NCBI RefSeq assembly: GCF_019656455.1 | Contig: NZ_BPMK01000002.1 | Span: 124,001 to 188,000, forward strand | Length of the DNA stretch: 64,000 bases | Source of the DNA: Noviherbaspirillum aridicola | GTDB lineage: Bacteria > Pseudomonadota > Gammaproteobacteria > Burkholderiales > Burkholderiaceae_D | Direction: 5' to 3' | Shown here: in pieces, positions 54,777 through 63,503 of the stretch | Position numbering within the stretch: the first letter of the stretch is position 1 | How the letters are laid out: the number at the start of each line of letters is the position of its first letter | Position numbers and translations under genes: made by a program | Notes under the pieces: generated by a model | What the model was told of the DNA's origin: nothing | Database searches by the model: none | What the model saw: only the letters and a program-made list of their open reading frames with translations

Positions 54777-55718
54777 TCATCGCCATGCGTGGCCTGACGC
54801 CCTCGCCCTGCAGGCGCCCGCCGAGAGCCGCGCGCGTTCGCGGCGCAGGTCGGAGAAGCGCAGCAGCGCATCGGCCACATCGTCTTCCGTCGAAAGCTCG
54901 AGCACATCGACGCCGGCATCGCCGAAGGCATCGAGCAGGGTTTCCTCGCGCCGCGCCGCGATTTCCGCGAACCGCTTGCGGAAGACACCGTCATGGGTAT
55001 CGACCAGCAGCTGTTCGCCGGTCTCGGGGTCCTGCATGGTGAGCAGGCCGAGGTCGGGCAGCTCCATTTCCAGCGGGTCGTAAAGTCGCAGCGCGATCGC
55101 CTCATGCCGCTGCGCCAGCAGGGCGAGCGGTTTTTCCCAGCCGGGCTGGGTGATGAAGTCGGACACCACGAAGACCAGCGAGCGCCGCTTCATCACCTGT
55201 CCCGCCGTCTGCAGCAGGTCATGCAGCTCGGTGGCGCGGCCATGCGGCGCCGGCTTGTGCGCCTGCATGCGGTGCAGCAGGTGCAGCACATGCTTGCGGC
55301 CGGTGGTGGCCGGGATCACCGTGTCGACATGGCTGCCATAGAACAGCGCGCCGACGCGGTTGCCGTTCCGGCTGAGCAGGCTGGCCAATACCGCCACCGC
55401 CTCCAGCGCCTGGCGGCGCTTGCTGACCTGGCCCGACGCAAAGTCTTCCGACGGACTGAGGTCGATCAGGAACCAGGCCGTCAGCTCGCGCTCCTCGTAG
55501 TATTCGCGCACATACGGCGTCTGCATGCGCGCCGTCACGTTCCAGTCGATGTGCCGCACATCGTCGTGGTACTGGTATTCGCGCAGGTCGGCCAGGTCCA
55601 TGCCGAGGCCCCGGAACAGGGTGTGGTAGTCGCCGTGCAGCAGGCCGTCGAGCCGCCGCAGCACGGTCATTTCCAGCCGGCGCAGGAGCGCGTCAGGCGT
55701 TTGCGTCGAGTTTGACAT
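54777..55718 (-). CDS. DUF58 protein
   Basis: A 313-aa soluble protein of the DUF58 family, which contains a VWA-like fold. Typical segments are GDYHTLFRGLGMDLADLREY, DDVRHIDWNVTARMQTPYVREYYEERE and FLIDLSPSEDF. It lies between MoxR (26-bp overlap at its start) and BatA, as in most MoxR operons. Probably works with MoxR, function unknown in detail. Confidence 0.9.
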   Translation of the reverse strand: MSNSTQTPDALLRRLEMTVLRRLDGLLHGDYHTLFRGLGMDLADLREYQYHDDVRHIDWNVTARMQTPYVREYYEERELTAWFLIDLSPSEDFASGQVSKRRQALEAVAVLASLLSRNGNRVGALFYGSHVDTVIPATTGRKHVLHLLHRMQAHKPAPHGRATELHDLLQTAGQVMKRRSLVFVVSDFITQPGWEKPLALLAQRHEAIALRLYDPLEMELPDLGLLTMQDPETGEQLLVDTHDGVFRKRFAEIAARREETLLDAFGDAGVDVLELSTEDDVADALLRFSDLRRERARLSAGACRARASGHAWR

Positions 55719-56709
55719 GAGTCTCCAGCATTCTTTCGGGGGCGGGGATGTGCTTCATGATGCGGTGGATGATCTGGTCCGGGGTCACCGCGTCTGCCAT
55801 CGCCTCGTAGGTCAGCGAGAGGCGGTGGCGCAGCACATCGGGCACGATGTCGGTCACGTCCTCCGGCCGCACATGGGTGCGTCCGCGCAGCAGGGCGAGC
55901 GCGCGCGCGCCTTCCACCAGGTGGATCGATGCGCGCGGGCTGGCGCCGGCCTGCAGATATTTCGACAGATTGGGCACGCGGTAATGGTCCGGCCGGCGGG
56001 TCGCCGCGACCAGCCGCACCGCGTAGTGCACCAGCGCCGGATCGACATAGCAGTCGCGGCACATCTTCTGCAGATGCACCAGCTGTTCGGTGCTCGTCAC
56101 CGCGCCGACTTCCGGCAGGTCGCTGGTGACGCGGTTGACGATCACGAACTCTTCCTCCTCGCTCGGATAGTCGACCAGCACCTTCATCATGAAGCGGTCG
56201 ACCTGCGCTTCGGGCAGCGGGTAGGTGCCTTCGGTCTCGATCGGATTCTGCGTCGCCATGACGAGGAAGGGCGCGGGCAGCTTGTGGGTCACGCCGGCGA
56301 TGGTGACCTGGCGCTCCTGCATGACTTCCAGCAGTGCGCTCTGCACCTTGGCCGGCGCGCGGTTGATCTCGTCGGCGAGCAGCAGATTGGAGAACACCGG
56401 TCCGAGAGAGACGGCGAACTCGCCGGTCTTCTGGTTATAGATGCGGGTGCCGACCAGGTCGGCGGGCACCAGGTCGGGCGTGAACTGGATGCGGTGGAAG
56501 GACCCGCGCACGGTATTGGCGAGGGTCTTGACGGTGAGCGTCTTGGCGAGGCCGGGCACGCCTTCGACCAGCAGGTGCCCGCCGGCGAGCATGGCCACCA
56601 GCACCCGCTCCAGGAAATGGTCCTGGCCGACCACCACCCGCTTCACTTCATACAGCACCTGCTCCATCTTCAGGGAAACCTCGGTGCTGTCCTTGTCTCG
56701 TTCTTCCAT
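55693..56709 (-). CDS. MoxR-family AAA+ ATPase
   Basis: A 338-aa ATPase. Walker A GVPGLAKT, Walker B LLADEINRAPAKVQSALLE and sensor ATQNPIETEGTYPLPEAQVDRF are clear. MoxR proteins act as chaperones that remodel VWA partners and their clients. It starts 18 bp after the protease gene and overlaps DUF58 by 26 bp, so the four genes 57747 to 53712 are one operon. Confidence 0.95.
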   Translation of the reverse strand: MEERDKDSTEVSLKMEQVLYEVKRVVVGQDHFLERVLVAMLAGGHLLVEGVPGLAKTLTVKTLANTVRGSFHRIQFTPDLVPADLVGTRIYNQKTGEFAVSLGPVFSNLLLADEINRAPAKVQSALLEVMQERQVTIAGVTHKLPAPFLVMATQNPIETEGTYPLPEAQVDRFMMKVLVDYPSEEEEFVIVNRVTSDLPEVGAVTSTEQLVHLQKMCRDCYVDPALVHYAVRLVAATRRPDHYRVPNLSKYLQAGASPRASIHLVEGARALALLRGRTHVRPEDVTDIVPDVLRHRLSLTYEAMADAVTPDQIIHRIMKHIPAPERMLETHVKLDANA

Positions 56710-56727
56710 GCGTCGTTCCAGTCGTAG

Positions 56728-57747
56728 TCAGAAGGGGGATTCGCCGGCCGCGGCGGCCGCCGATTCGATGGGTACGGCAAAGCCGATGCCGACGAACGTG
56801 CTCTGTTCGTTGGGGTTGAGAATCGCGGTGACGATGCCGACCACCTGTCCGTCCATCGTCACCAGCGGGCCGCCGGAGTTGCCCGGGTTGGCGGCGGCGT
56901 CGAACTGGATCAGATTGGCCAGCACCCGCTCGCCCTCCTGCGACATGTAGTTGCGGTGCAGGCCGGAGATCACGCCGGACGAGGCTGACGGGCCGATGTT
57001 GAACGGAAAGCCGACCGCCATCACCTTGTCGCCCGGCTGCAGGCCCTGGGTCGAGCGCAGCGTGGCCGGCACGAGGTCGTCGGGAATGTTGGCGGCCTGC
57101 AGCACGGCGAGATCGTTTTCAGGCTGTTCGTTGATCACCTGCGCATCGGATTCCAGTCCGTTGGCGAACTGCACGCGGATGCGCGGCGCGCCGGCGACCA
57201 CGTGCAGATTGGTCAGGATGATCCCCTTGTCCACCACCACCACGCCGGTGCCCACGCCGCGCGGCTGGTGCTTGACGTTCTTGTCGTCCTTCTCGCCCTT
57301 TTCGCCTTTCTCACCCTTCTCGTCGGCGTCGTATTGCGTGACCCGCACCACCGACGGACGGATGCGGGCATACGCGCGCGACTCTTCGGACGGGAAGACG
57401 TTATTGACCAGCGTGTGCTTGACCGCCGCATCGATGTCGCGCTGCGTCGGCAGACGGACCTCGGGCCGCGTCGCCTCGTAGGCGGCAAACAGCATTGCGC
57501 ACACGAGCACCGAACACAGAACCAGCAGCACCCGGTCGTGGCGCGCCAACATGGCCCGCAGCCTGGCGCGCCGCGGCGGTTTCAATGGCGGTTCGCCGCC
57601 CGGCGCCGCCGCGGCCCGATCGCGGGCGCCGGCGGATTCGGCCCCCGGAGCAGGCGGCACATGGGTGGGCGCAACGGCTTCCGTGACCGGACGTTCCGCG
57701 GGCGACCCGCTCCTTCGGGACTTGCTGTAGACAGGATTTCTCTTCAT
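56728..57747 (-). CDS. Membrane-anchored S1C serine protease without PDZ
   Basis: A 339-aa trypsin-like protease of the DegP/HtrA catalytic type. One membrane helix (about 62-82, DRVLLVLCSVLVCAMLFAAY) places the protease in the periplasm. The triad is intact: His in TNLHVVAGA, Asp in ENDLAVLQ, Ser in GNSGGPL. A GEKGEKGEKDDK repeat sits in a surface loop. There is no PDZ domain. ATG 57747 gives a basic N-terminus (MKRNPVYSKSRRS); in-frame starts to 57870 exist. First gene of the MoxR/DUF58/BatA operon, so the protease probably acts on the same envelope clients. Confidence 0.85.
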   Translation of the reverse strand: MKRNPVYSKSRRSGSPAERPVTEAVAPTHVPPAPGAESAGARDRAAAAPGGEPPLKPPRRARLRAMLARHDRVLLVLCSVLVCAMLFAAYEATRPEVRLPTQRDIDAAVKHTLVNNVFPSEESRAYARIRPSVVRVTQYDADEKGEKGEKGEKDDKNVKHQPRGVGTGVVVVDKGIILTNLHVVAGAPRIRVQFANGLESDAQVINEQPENDLAVLQAANIPDDLVPATLRSTQGLQPGDKVMAVGFPFNIGPSASSGVISGLHRNYMSQEGERVLANLIQFDAAANPGNSGGPLVTMDGQVVGIVTAILNPNEQSTFVGIGFAVPIESAAAAAGESPF

Positions 57748-58117
57748 CTGGTGTCCATCGCGCGATGTCACCCTCTCCGGGAAGTGCGGCCAGGCTGCCG
57801 TCTTCATGCCTTCATCAGACTCTAAATCGGGCATTGCCGGCGGGCTTGTGGAAGCACAACAGACAGGCATTCAATCGCTTAGTCATTCGTCATCCGGGAA
57901 AGTGCAGGGCGCTTGCCGCTTTTTGTTCCACTCTTGATGCAGCGCATTGGGAGCCCCACCCGGCGACGGGGAACTTCACTTTGATGCTTCCTTCATAACC
58001 CAATCGATGCCGGCGGCGCGTCGCGAGCGAGACGCCCGTTGCCGGCCCCTGTCCAGCACGCCGGCACGCGTATGGCAGCAGCACAGCCATGGCCGGCATT
58101 TTGATACGGAGAAAATC
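57748..58117. other. Divergent intergenic region, 370 bp
   Basis: No gene recognised between the protease (minus) and the DUF2382 gene (plus). A GGAACTT at 57970 resembles the -35 element of an ECF sigma factor promoter, but no good -10 follows at 15-17 bp. Otherwise nothing clear. Confidence 0.3.
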
Positions 58118-59740
58118 ATGGCGACTGCAGACAAGCGACCGGGCATGCTGACCGGACTTTTTCACGACCGGACGAGCGCCGAGCGCGCCTGGCAGGGGCT
58201 GTCGGACCGCGGCTACACCCGCGACGACGTCAGCCTGGTGATGAGCGACGAGACACGGCGACGCCATTTCGGGCATGAGAGCGGTGTCGGCACCGAGCTC
58301 GGCAACAAGGCGGCCGAGGGCGCGGGCATCGGCGGCGGCATCGGCGGCGCGCTCGGCGCGGCGCTGGCCGCGGTGGCGGCAACCGGCACCAGCATCGCGC
58401 TGCCCGGCCTCGGACTGGTGGTGGCGGGTCCGGTGGCGGCGGCACTGGCCGGCGCCGGCGCGGGCGCGGCCACGGGCGGACTGCTCGGCGGCCTGATCGG
58501 CGCGGGCATTCCCGAAGAGCGGGTCAAGCGCTATGAGTCGGGCATACAGCAGGGCGGCATCCTGATGGGCGTGCAGCCGCGCAGCGACGAGGATGCGGCG
58601 CATCTCGCCCGCCACTGGCAGAGCAGCAACGGGCGCGATATCTGGGGACCGGGCGTGGCCGAGCAGGCCGGTGCCCAGGGCAGCAATGCCGGCGACACGG
58701 TGGTCGGGGTCTACGATCATCACGACGACGCGATGGCCGCCCGCGCCGAACTGCTGCGCGAAGGCTACTCGGAGCACGAGGTGATGCTGGCGCACGGCAA
58801 TGAAGCGCCCGCCGGCCAGGCGATCGACGGCGACCAGGTCAGCTACCGCGGGATACGCGACATGTTCAGCCCCGACACCCATCGCGAGCATCACGACATC
58901 TATGCCGAAGCACTGCGGCGCGGCAGCCATGTGCTGAGCGTCAATGTCGACGGCGAGCGCGAGCTGGAGCAGGCGATGGCGATCATGAACCGCCACAATG
59001 CGCTCGACATCGAGGAGCGGGTCACCCACTGGAAGAACGAAGGCTGGACCGGCTACGACGACACCGCGCCGCGCTACAGCAGCGCGCAGGTCGCGCAGGA
59101 ACGCAACCGCTACGCGAGCCTGAAGACCGGCGGCGAGGGGCAGCGCATTCCGGTGGTGGAGGAACAGCTGGCCGTCGGCAAGCGCGAAGTGGAACGCGGC
59201 GGCGTGCGGGTGATCAAGCGCCTGCGCGAGATACCGGTGCATGAGTCGGTCGAGCTGCGCGCCGAGCATGTGCATGTCGAGCGCCGCGCCGTCGATCAGC
59301 CGGCCGGCGCCGACGCCTTCCGCGAGCAGACGATAGAACTGCGCGAGACCGCAGAGGAGCCGGTGGTGCAGAAGACCGCGCGCGTGGTCGAGGAAGTCGT
59401 GGTCGGCAAGGAAGTGCGCGAGCAGACCGCCAACATCCAGGACACGGTGCGCCGCACCGACGTCGAGGTGGAACGGCTCGATGCCGGCGACGACAGCGAT
59501 TACCGGCGCCACTGGCAGACTGCCTATGGTTCGGGCGGCGGCCGCTACGAAGACTACGACGCCGCGTACCGCTACGGATCGAGCGCCGCCGGCTCGCGCA
59601 ATTACCAGAGCGGAGACTGGTCCACGGTCGAGCCCGACCTGCGCAGCGACTGGGAAAAGAATCATCCCGGCAGCGCATGGGACAAGGTCAAGGATGCGGT
59701 GCGCTATGGCGCGGAGCGGGTGACCGGCCGCCGTCACTGA
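58118..59740 (+). CDS. YsnF/DUF2382 stress protein with hydrophobic Gly-rich domain
   Basis: A 540-aa protein in three parts: an N-terminal 17-kDa-stress-protein-like domain (about 9-45, GLFHDRTSAERAWQGLSDRG), a Gly/Ala-rich hydrophobic region (about 65-130), a second heat-stable-like segment (about 195-280), and a C-terminal DUF2382 (about 345-460) with the pattern RIPVVEEQLAVGKREVERGG repeated as VVQKTARVVEEVVVGKEVRE. Such proteins are induced by desiccation or general stress; mechanism unknown. GGAG precedes ATG 58118. Confidence 0.82.
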   Translation: MATADKRPGMLTGLFHDRTSAERAWQGLSDRGYTRDDVSLVMSDETRRRHFGHESGVGTELGNKAAEGAGIGGGIGGALGAALAAVAATGTSIALPGLGLVVAGPVAAALAGAGAGAATGGLLGGLIGAGIPEERVKRYESGIQQGGILMGVQPRSDEDAAHLARHWQSSNGRDIWGPGVAEQAGAQGSNAGDTVVGVYDHHDDAMAARAELLREGYSEHEVMLAHGNEAPAGQAIDGDQVSYRGIRDMFSPDTHREHHDIYAEALRRGSHVLSVNVDGERELEQAMAIMNRHNALDIEERVTHWKNEGWTGYDDTAPRYSSAQVAQERNRYASLKTGGEGQRIPVVEEQLAVGKREVERGGVRVIKRLREIPVHESVELRAEHVHVERRAVDQPAGADAFREQTIELRETAEEPVVQKTARVVEEVVVGKEVREQTANIQDTVRRTDVEVERLDAGDDSDYRRHWQTAYGSGGGRYEDYDAAYRYGSSAAGSRNYQSGDWSTVEPDLRSDWEKNHPGSAWDKVKDAVRYGAERVTGRRH

Positions 59741-59830
59741 TGCGGGGAGGCCGGGGCGGGCCTCCCCGCCCGTTCCGGCGGGAGCCGTGCGCCGCCCGCC
59801 ATTCCCGATACCGCATCAGCCAAAGAAAAA

Positions 59831-59860
59831 GCGCGCCGGACGGCGTCCGGCGCGCTTTCT
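59831..59860. terminator. Bidirectional terminator between DUF2382 and hpf genes
   Basis: A perfect 11-bp inverted repeat, GCGCGCCGGAC/GTCCGGCGCGC, with loop GGC, followed on the plus strand by TTTCTTCGTTTT and on the minus strand by TTTTTCTTT. It serves both converging genes. Confidence 0.9.
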
Positions 59861-59880
59861 TCGTTTTGCCTCGGCGGCGA

Positions 59881-60219
59881 TCAGAGACCGCTGCTTACGT
59901 GCTTGAGCGCTTCATTCTGATGGTCCTGCACCTTGCCCTTGTGCTTGAGCACCTGGCGGTCCAGCTTGTCGATCAAGCCGTCGATCGCGGTATAGACGTC
60001 CTCGGCGAAATGGTCCACGTGCAGCACCGTGCCTTTCAGGCGCAGGTTGACTTCGGCACGCTGGCGCTTGTCTTTCTCGGAAGGCTTTTCCACCCCGAGG
60101 ATGACCGCGATGTCGATGATCTGGTCGAAATGGCGGACCACCCGGTCCAGCTTGTTTTCCACGTACGCGCGCAGGGCGGGAGTGATGTCGAGGTGATGTC
60201 CGGTTAACAGTAGATTCAT
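59881..60219 (-). CDS. hpf: Ribosome hibernation promoting factor
   Basis: A 112-aa HPF/RaiA-type protein that binds the 30S decoding site and favours inactive 70S/100S ribosomes in stationary or low-energy states. Segments MNLLLTGHHLDITPALRAYV, KLDRVVRHFDQI and the DVYTAIDGLIDKLDRQV helix are family-typical, and the length fits the short form. Usually hpf follows rpoN; here it stands alone. GGAG lies before ATG 60219. An FNR-type promoter (60354-60396) is upstream. Confidence 0.95.
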   Translation of the reverse strand: MNLLLTGHHLDITPALRAYVENKLDRVVRHFDQIIDIAVILGVEKPSEKDKRQRAEVNLRLKGTVLHVDHFAEDVYTAIDGLIDKLDRQVLKHKGKVQDHQNEALKHVSSGL

Positions 60220-60353
60220 CAGTCAGCTCCAGAGGGATATTCAAAAAGCGGGACGACTCTTGCAATGCCGTCATCGCCGTGGTGGTGAGACGACGCGGGA
60301 GATGACAGGTTCACTGCATCGCCGCGTCTTGCCTGACCGTCTTGCATGCAATC

Positions 60354-60396
60354 ATGCTACTTGGCCGGCTTGCTCTTCGAACATGACCTGGATCAA
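60354..60396 (-). promoter_or_regulatory. FNR/ANR-type class II promoter of hpf
   Basis: On the minus strand TTGATCCAGGTCAT (60383-60396) matches FNR at 8 of 10 positions. TAGCAT at 60354-60359 is a -10 at class II distance (start near 60347, box centre near -42). The spacing and even the -10 sequence match those before the Usp-hemerythrin operon. Confidence 0.7.
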
Positions 60397-60410
60397 ATTA
60401 CACCGGATAT

Positions 60411-60824
60411 TCAGTCCTTCGAGAAAGGCTTGCCCTGGAAGTCGACCGTCACCAGCTTGCCGTCCATCTTGCCCATGCCTGGGGAGTTGGCCGGCATGCC
60501 CGGCACGGCCACGCCCTTGACCTCCGGCCTGGCGATGAGCCTGGCGACGGCGGCGGCGGGAACATGGCCTTCGATGACCTGGCCCGACTTGTCGACCACG
60601 CCGGTGTGGCAGGAGCCGAGGGTTTCGGGCACGCCGAGGCGCTTCTTGACCGCGCTCATGTCCGGGCTGTTGATGGCGTTGACCTGATAGCCCGCCTCGC
60701 GCAGGTGCGTGACCCAGCCTTCGCAACAGCCGCAGTTCGCATCCTTGTAGACGGTGATGGTGCCGCCGGCGGCAAAGGCGGAGCCCGCTGCGACGAGCAG
60801 GGCGGCGCCGAGTATGGATTTCAT
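60411..60824 (-). CDS. DUF411 periplasmic copper-linked protein
   Basis: A 137-aa exported protein of the DUF411 family (copper- or metal-binding). The signal peptide ends near SAFAAG. Cys motifs lie in KDANCGCCEGW and LGSCHTGVV, followed by GHVPAAAVARL and the MxxxM-rich GMPANSPGMGKM, which suits copper binding. It is 19 bp downstream of the DsbD-alpha gene, one operon. Confidence 0.88.
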   Translation of the reverse strand: MKSILGAALLVAAGSAFAAGGTITVYKDANCGCCEGWVTHLREAGYQVNAINSPDMSAVKKRLGVPETLGSCHTGVVDKSGQVIEGHVPAAAVARLIARPEVKGVAVPGMPANSPGMGKMDGKLVTVDFQGKPFSKD

Positions 60825-60843
60825 GGTGCTTTCCTCGAAGAGT

Positions 60844-61332
60844 TTAAGGGAGCGTCAGCTTGACGGCCTTTTCGGCAGGCGGATAGCAGACGCCGAGTTT
60901 TTCATGGCAGCCCTGGTAGGACGCAAGCACCGTCACCGTGCGCGGGCCTCCCTTGCGGGCCAGTGCGAGTTCGACGGTGACGGGCTGGTGGTAGACCTCG
61001 GTCTTGCCGAAGGTCGGATCCGACTTGATCTCGCCCTTGGGCAGCCGCGTCTCGCGAATGCTCACGCCGTCCGCATCCTGCAGGCGGAAACGCAGCTTGT
61101 CGCGGTAGAGGTAATAGCCGCTGGCGGGCGAGACCTGAGCGACCAGCCTGTCCGGCCCCTGGGCCGAAACGCTGATCCGGAACGCCTGTTCCGGGTCGAG
61201 CAGCTGGTCCTGCGCGGGCTTGCCGAGCAGGGCGCCGAGACGGTCCTGCAGCGATGGCGCTTGCGCATGCGCCGAGAGCGCCGCGCACAGGGAGGCCAGG
61301 CATGCCGACCTGACAAGAAGCTTGAATGACAT
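60844..61332 (-). CDS. Lone DsbD N-terminal (alpha) domain protein
   Basis: A 162-aa exported protein corresponding only to the N-terminal periplasmic domain of DsbD: signal peptide (SFKLLVRSACLASLCAALSA), the AFRISVSAQGPDRLVAQVSP strands and the active Cys pair region YQGCHEKLGVCYPP. The membrane beta domain and thioredoxin-like gamma domain are absent, and the frame closes normally, so it is not a broken full-length gene. It may pass electrons from a DsbD elsewhere to the DUF411 protein. ATG 61332 begins the signal peptide; ribosome site weak. Confidence 0.82.
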   Translation of the reverse strand: MSFKLLVRSACLASLCAALSAHAQAPSLQDRLGALLGKPAQDQLLDPEQAFRISVSAQGPDRLVAQVSPASGYYLYRDKLRFRLQDADGVSIRETRLPKGEIKSDPTFGKTEVYHQPVTVELALARKGGPRTVTVLASYQGCHEKLGVCYPPAEKAVKLTLP

Positions 61333-61395
61333 GATGCGGGCTGGAGTGAAGACCTGGTCAAACATACCTGAAATCGGACCGCGGCGCATGGCGCG

Positions 61396-62235
61396 TCAAT
61401 GCATCATGAACACGGGCAGCGTCATCGAGGCAAGCACGGTGCGGGTGACGCCGCCCAGCAGTATTTCGCCGAAACGCGAATGGCCGTAGCAGCCCATCAC
61501 GAGCATGTCGCTGCCGAGGTCGGCAGCGAGCGAGAGCAGGGCATCGCCCACTTCGCCGTCGGCGCCGCGCTCGACCACCTCGACCTTGATGCCGTGACGG
61601 GCGAGATACAGCGCGATGTCGGCGCCCGGCTGTTCGCCATGCGCGCCAAGCTCGTTGGCCGCGTCGAGCACCGCGACCCGCACCACGCTTGCCCGGCGCA
61701 GCAGCGGAATGGCCGCATGCAGCGCGCGCGTGGCCTGGGCGGAAGCGTTCCATGCGACCAGTACACTGTCGCCGACCGCGCGCACGGCCCCGCTGTGCGG
61801 CACGATCAGTACCGGACAGCCGCAGTGCAGCGACACGTATTCCGCGAACTTCCCGCCGACGGTCGGCAGCGGTTCGCCCGGATCATCCTGGCCGAGCACG
61901 ACCAGGTCGGCATAGCGCCCCTGGACGCTGATGCCTTCCAGCGGCTCGTCATCCACCAGGCGCGATTCGAAGGAGGCGATGCCGAGCTGCCCTGCCAGCG
62001 CCTCGAAGCGCGCGAGTGCCGCCTTCGCATGTCTGGCCGCGATGTCCATCAGCATGCCGGCGTTCGGGTTGGGCACGCCGGAGCCGGCGTCGGCATAGGC
62101 CACGCTGGAGATGCCTGTCACCGCGGCGCCGACGAGATGGGCGCCGCAATCCTCGGCCAGCATCGCTGCCACGCGCATCCGCCGTTCGAGATGCTTCGAT
62201 CCATCCACATGCACGAGTATCGTCTTGTAGTCCAT
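61396..62235 (-). CDS. Universal stress protein, tandem Usp domains (second copy)
   Basis: A 279-aa two-domain Usp, similar throughout to the protein at 3028-3873. The second domain has GCYGHSRFGEILLGGVTRTV, the ATP-binding signature; the first is degenerate. Unlike the first copy it has no FNR-like promoter of its own in the 21-bp gap from the HlyD gene, so it appears to be transcribed with the export operon. AAGGAG precedes ATG 62235. Confidence 0.9.
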   Translation of the reverse strand: MDYKTILVHVDGSKHLERRMRVAAMLAEDCGAHLVGAAVTGISSVAYADAGSGVPNPNAGMLMDIAARHAKAALARFEALAGQLGIASFESRLVDDEPLEGISVQGRYADLVVLGQDDPGEPLPTVGGKFAEYVSLHCGCPVLIVPHSGAVRAVGDSVLVAWNASAQATRALHAAIPLLRRASVVRVAVLDAANELGAHGEQPGADIALYLARHGIKVEVVERGADGEVGDALLSLAADLGSDMLVMGCYGHSRFGEILLGGVTRTVLASMTLPVFMMH

Positions 62236-62256
62236 GCCGGTTCTCCTTGTCGTCGT

Positions 62257-63501
62257 TCAGCGTGTACCGGTTCCGGTCACGCGCATGCCGTCCCGCATCT
62301 GGTTGTTCGGATAGCGTATCACCCTCGTCCCGGGTGCGAGATCCGACAGGATCTGCGCTTCATCCTGGTTGCGCTGGCCGACGCGCACTTCGCGCTCCAT
62401 CGCGCGGCCGTCCTCGACCACGAACAGCCGCCAGCTGTCCCCATCGCGGAACAGGCTGCTGCCCGGCACCTTGCGCACCTTGTCTTCGGCCCAGGTCACG
62501 ATGCGCGCCTCGACCCGGTAGCCGTCGCCGAGCCGGCCGAGGCTGCCGACGGGATCGGCGATGACATTGACCCGCTGTTCCTCGACGCCGAGTGCGGAAA
62601 TCTTGGTGAAGGCGACCGGTTCCACGTGCCGCACCGACGCGCGCAACACTTCCTCGCCGCCCCAGCCTTCGATCAGCACCGGCGCTCCCGGCGTGATCCT
62701 GACCGCGTCGGTCGAGAGGACATCGACCACGATCTCATAGCGGCCGGGGTCGCCGATGGTCAGCAGCGGCGTGCCGGCGGCGACGGTGCGCGCGCTCTTC
62801 TCGTGGATCTTCAGGACATGGCCATCCACCGGGGAGCTCAGGGTCAGTTGCGGACGGGCCCCGGTGGCCGTGGCGCGCGATGCCAGCAGGGCGGACTCGG
62901 CGGCGCGGATGTCGGCGCGCGCGGCCGCTTCGCGTGCGCGCGCCGCTTCGCGCTCGGCGCGCGCCGAGGCCTCGGCGGCGAGCGCCCGGTCCAGCGCCTG
63001 CACCGAGATGAAATTGTTGACGATCAGTTTTTCCACCCGCGCGCGTTCGGTCGCCGCCAGCTGCAGGTCAGCCTCCGCCTTGCGCGCCCGCAGCGACGCC
63101 TCCTGCGCCAGCGCCCGCGCCCCGTCGAGCCGGGCCTGGGCCTCCTGCTGCTGGCGCGGGTCGATCGGCAGCAGGCTGAGCGTGGCGAGTGTCTGCCCCT
63201 TGCTCACCGTGTCGCCTTCGTCGAGCGCGATGCGCTGGACTTCGGCGGCCACCGGCGCGGCCAGCACGTAGCGGTCGTGCGCGCGGACCTGGCCTTCGTG
63301 ATCGATGCTCACCTGCATCGGCCCTTCGCTGACCGTGGCAAGCTCGACCGGCAAGGGCTCCGGCGCGAGCATGAACCACAGGATCAGGCCGATCGCGGCG
63401 GCCGCCGCCAGCAGTTTCAGAAGCTTGCGCAGGCGGGCCGGCTGGCGGCGGGGCGTTGCGCTTGAACGGGCGATATGCACGGGTTCGAGGCGGGAGTCCA
63501 T
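62257..63501 (-). CDS. HlyD-family periplasmic adaptor
   Basis: A 414-aa membrane-fusion protein. One N-terminal helix (about 28-48), split biotinyl-lipoyl motif (VSIDHEGQVRAHDRYVLAAP and LTLSSPVDGHVLKIHEKSARTV), and a long coiled coil between (about 105-215). It would link an inner-membrane ABC exporter to an outer-membrane channel. ATG 63501 lies within two bases of the permease stop; GTG 63507 overlaps that stop as GTGA and is an alternative. The next gene downstream is Usp. Confidence 0.88.
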   Translation of the reverse strand: MDSRLEPVHIARSSATPRRQPARLRKLLKLLAAAAAIGLILWFMLAPEPLPVELATVSEGPMQVSIDHEGQVRAHDRYVLAAPVAAEVQRIALDEGDTVSKGQTLATLSLLPIDPRQQQEAQARLDGARALAQEASLRARKAEADLQLAATERARVEKLIVNNFISVQALDRALAAEASARAEREAARAREAAARADIRAAESALLASRATATGARPQLTLSSPVDGHVLKIHEKSARTVAAGTPLLTIGDPGRYEIVVDVLSTDAVRITPGAPVLIEGWGGEEVLRASVRHVEPVAFTKISALGVEEQRVNVIADPVGSLGRLGDGYRVEARIVTWAEDKVRKVPGSSLFRDGDSWRLFVVEDGRAMEREVRVGQRNQDEAQILSDLAPGTRVIRYPNNQMRDGMRVTGTGTR

Positions 63502-63503
63502 GG

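Noticed and set aside
57965-58000. GGAACTT as an ECF sigma factor promoter for the DUF2382 gene
   Set aside because: The matching -10 element is absent; recorded only as a weak possibility in the intergenic entry.
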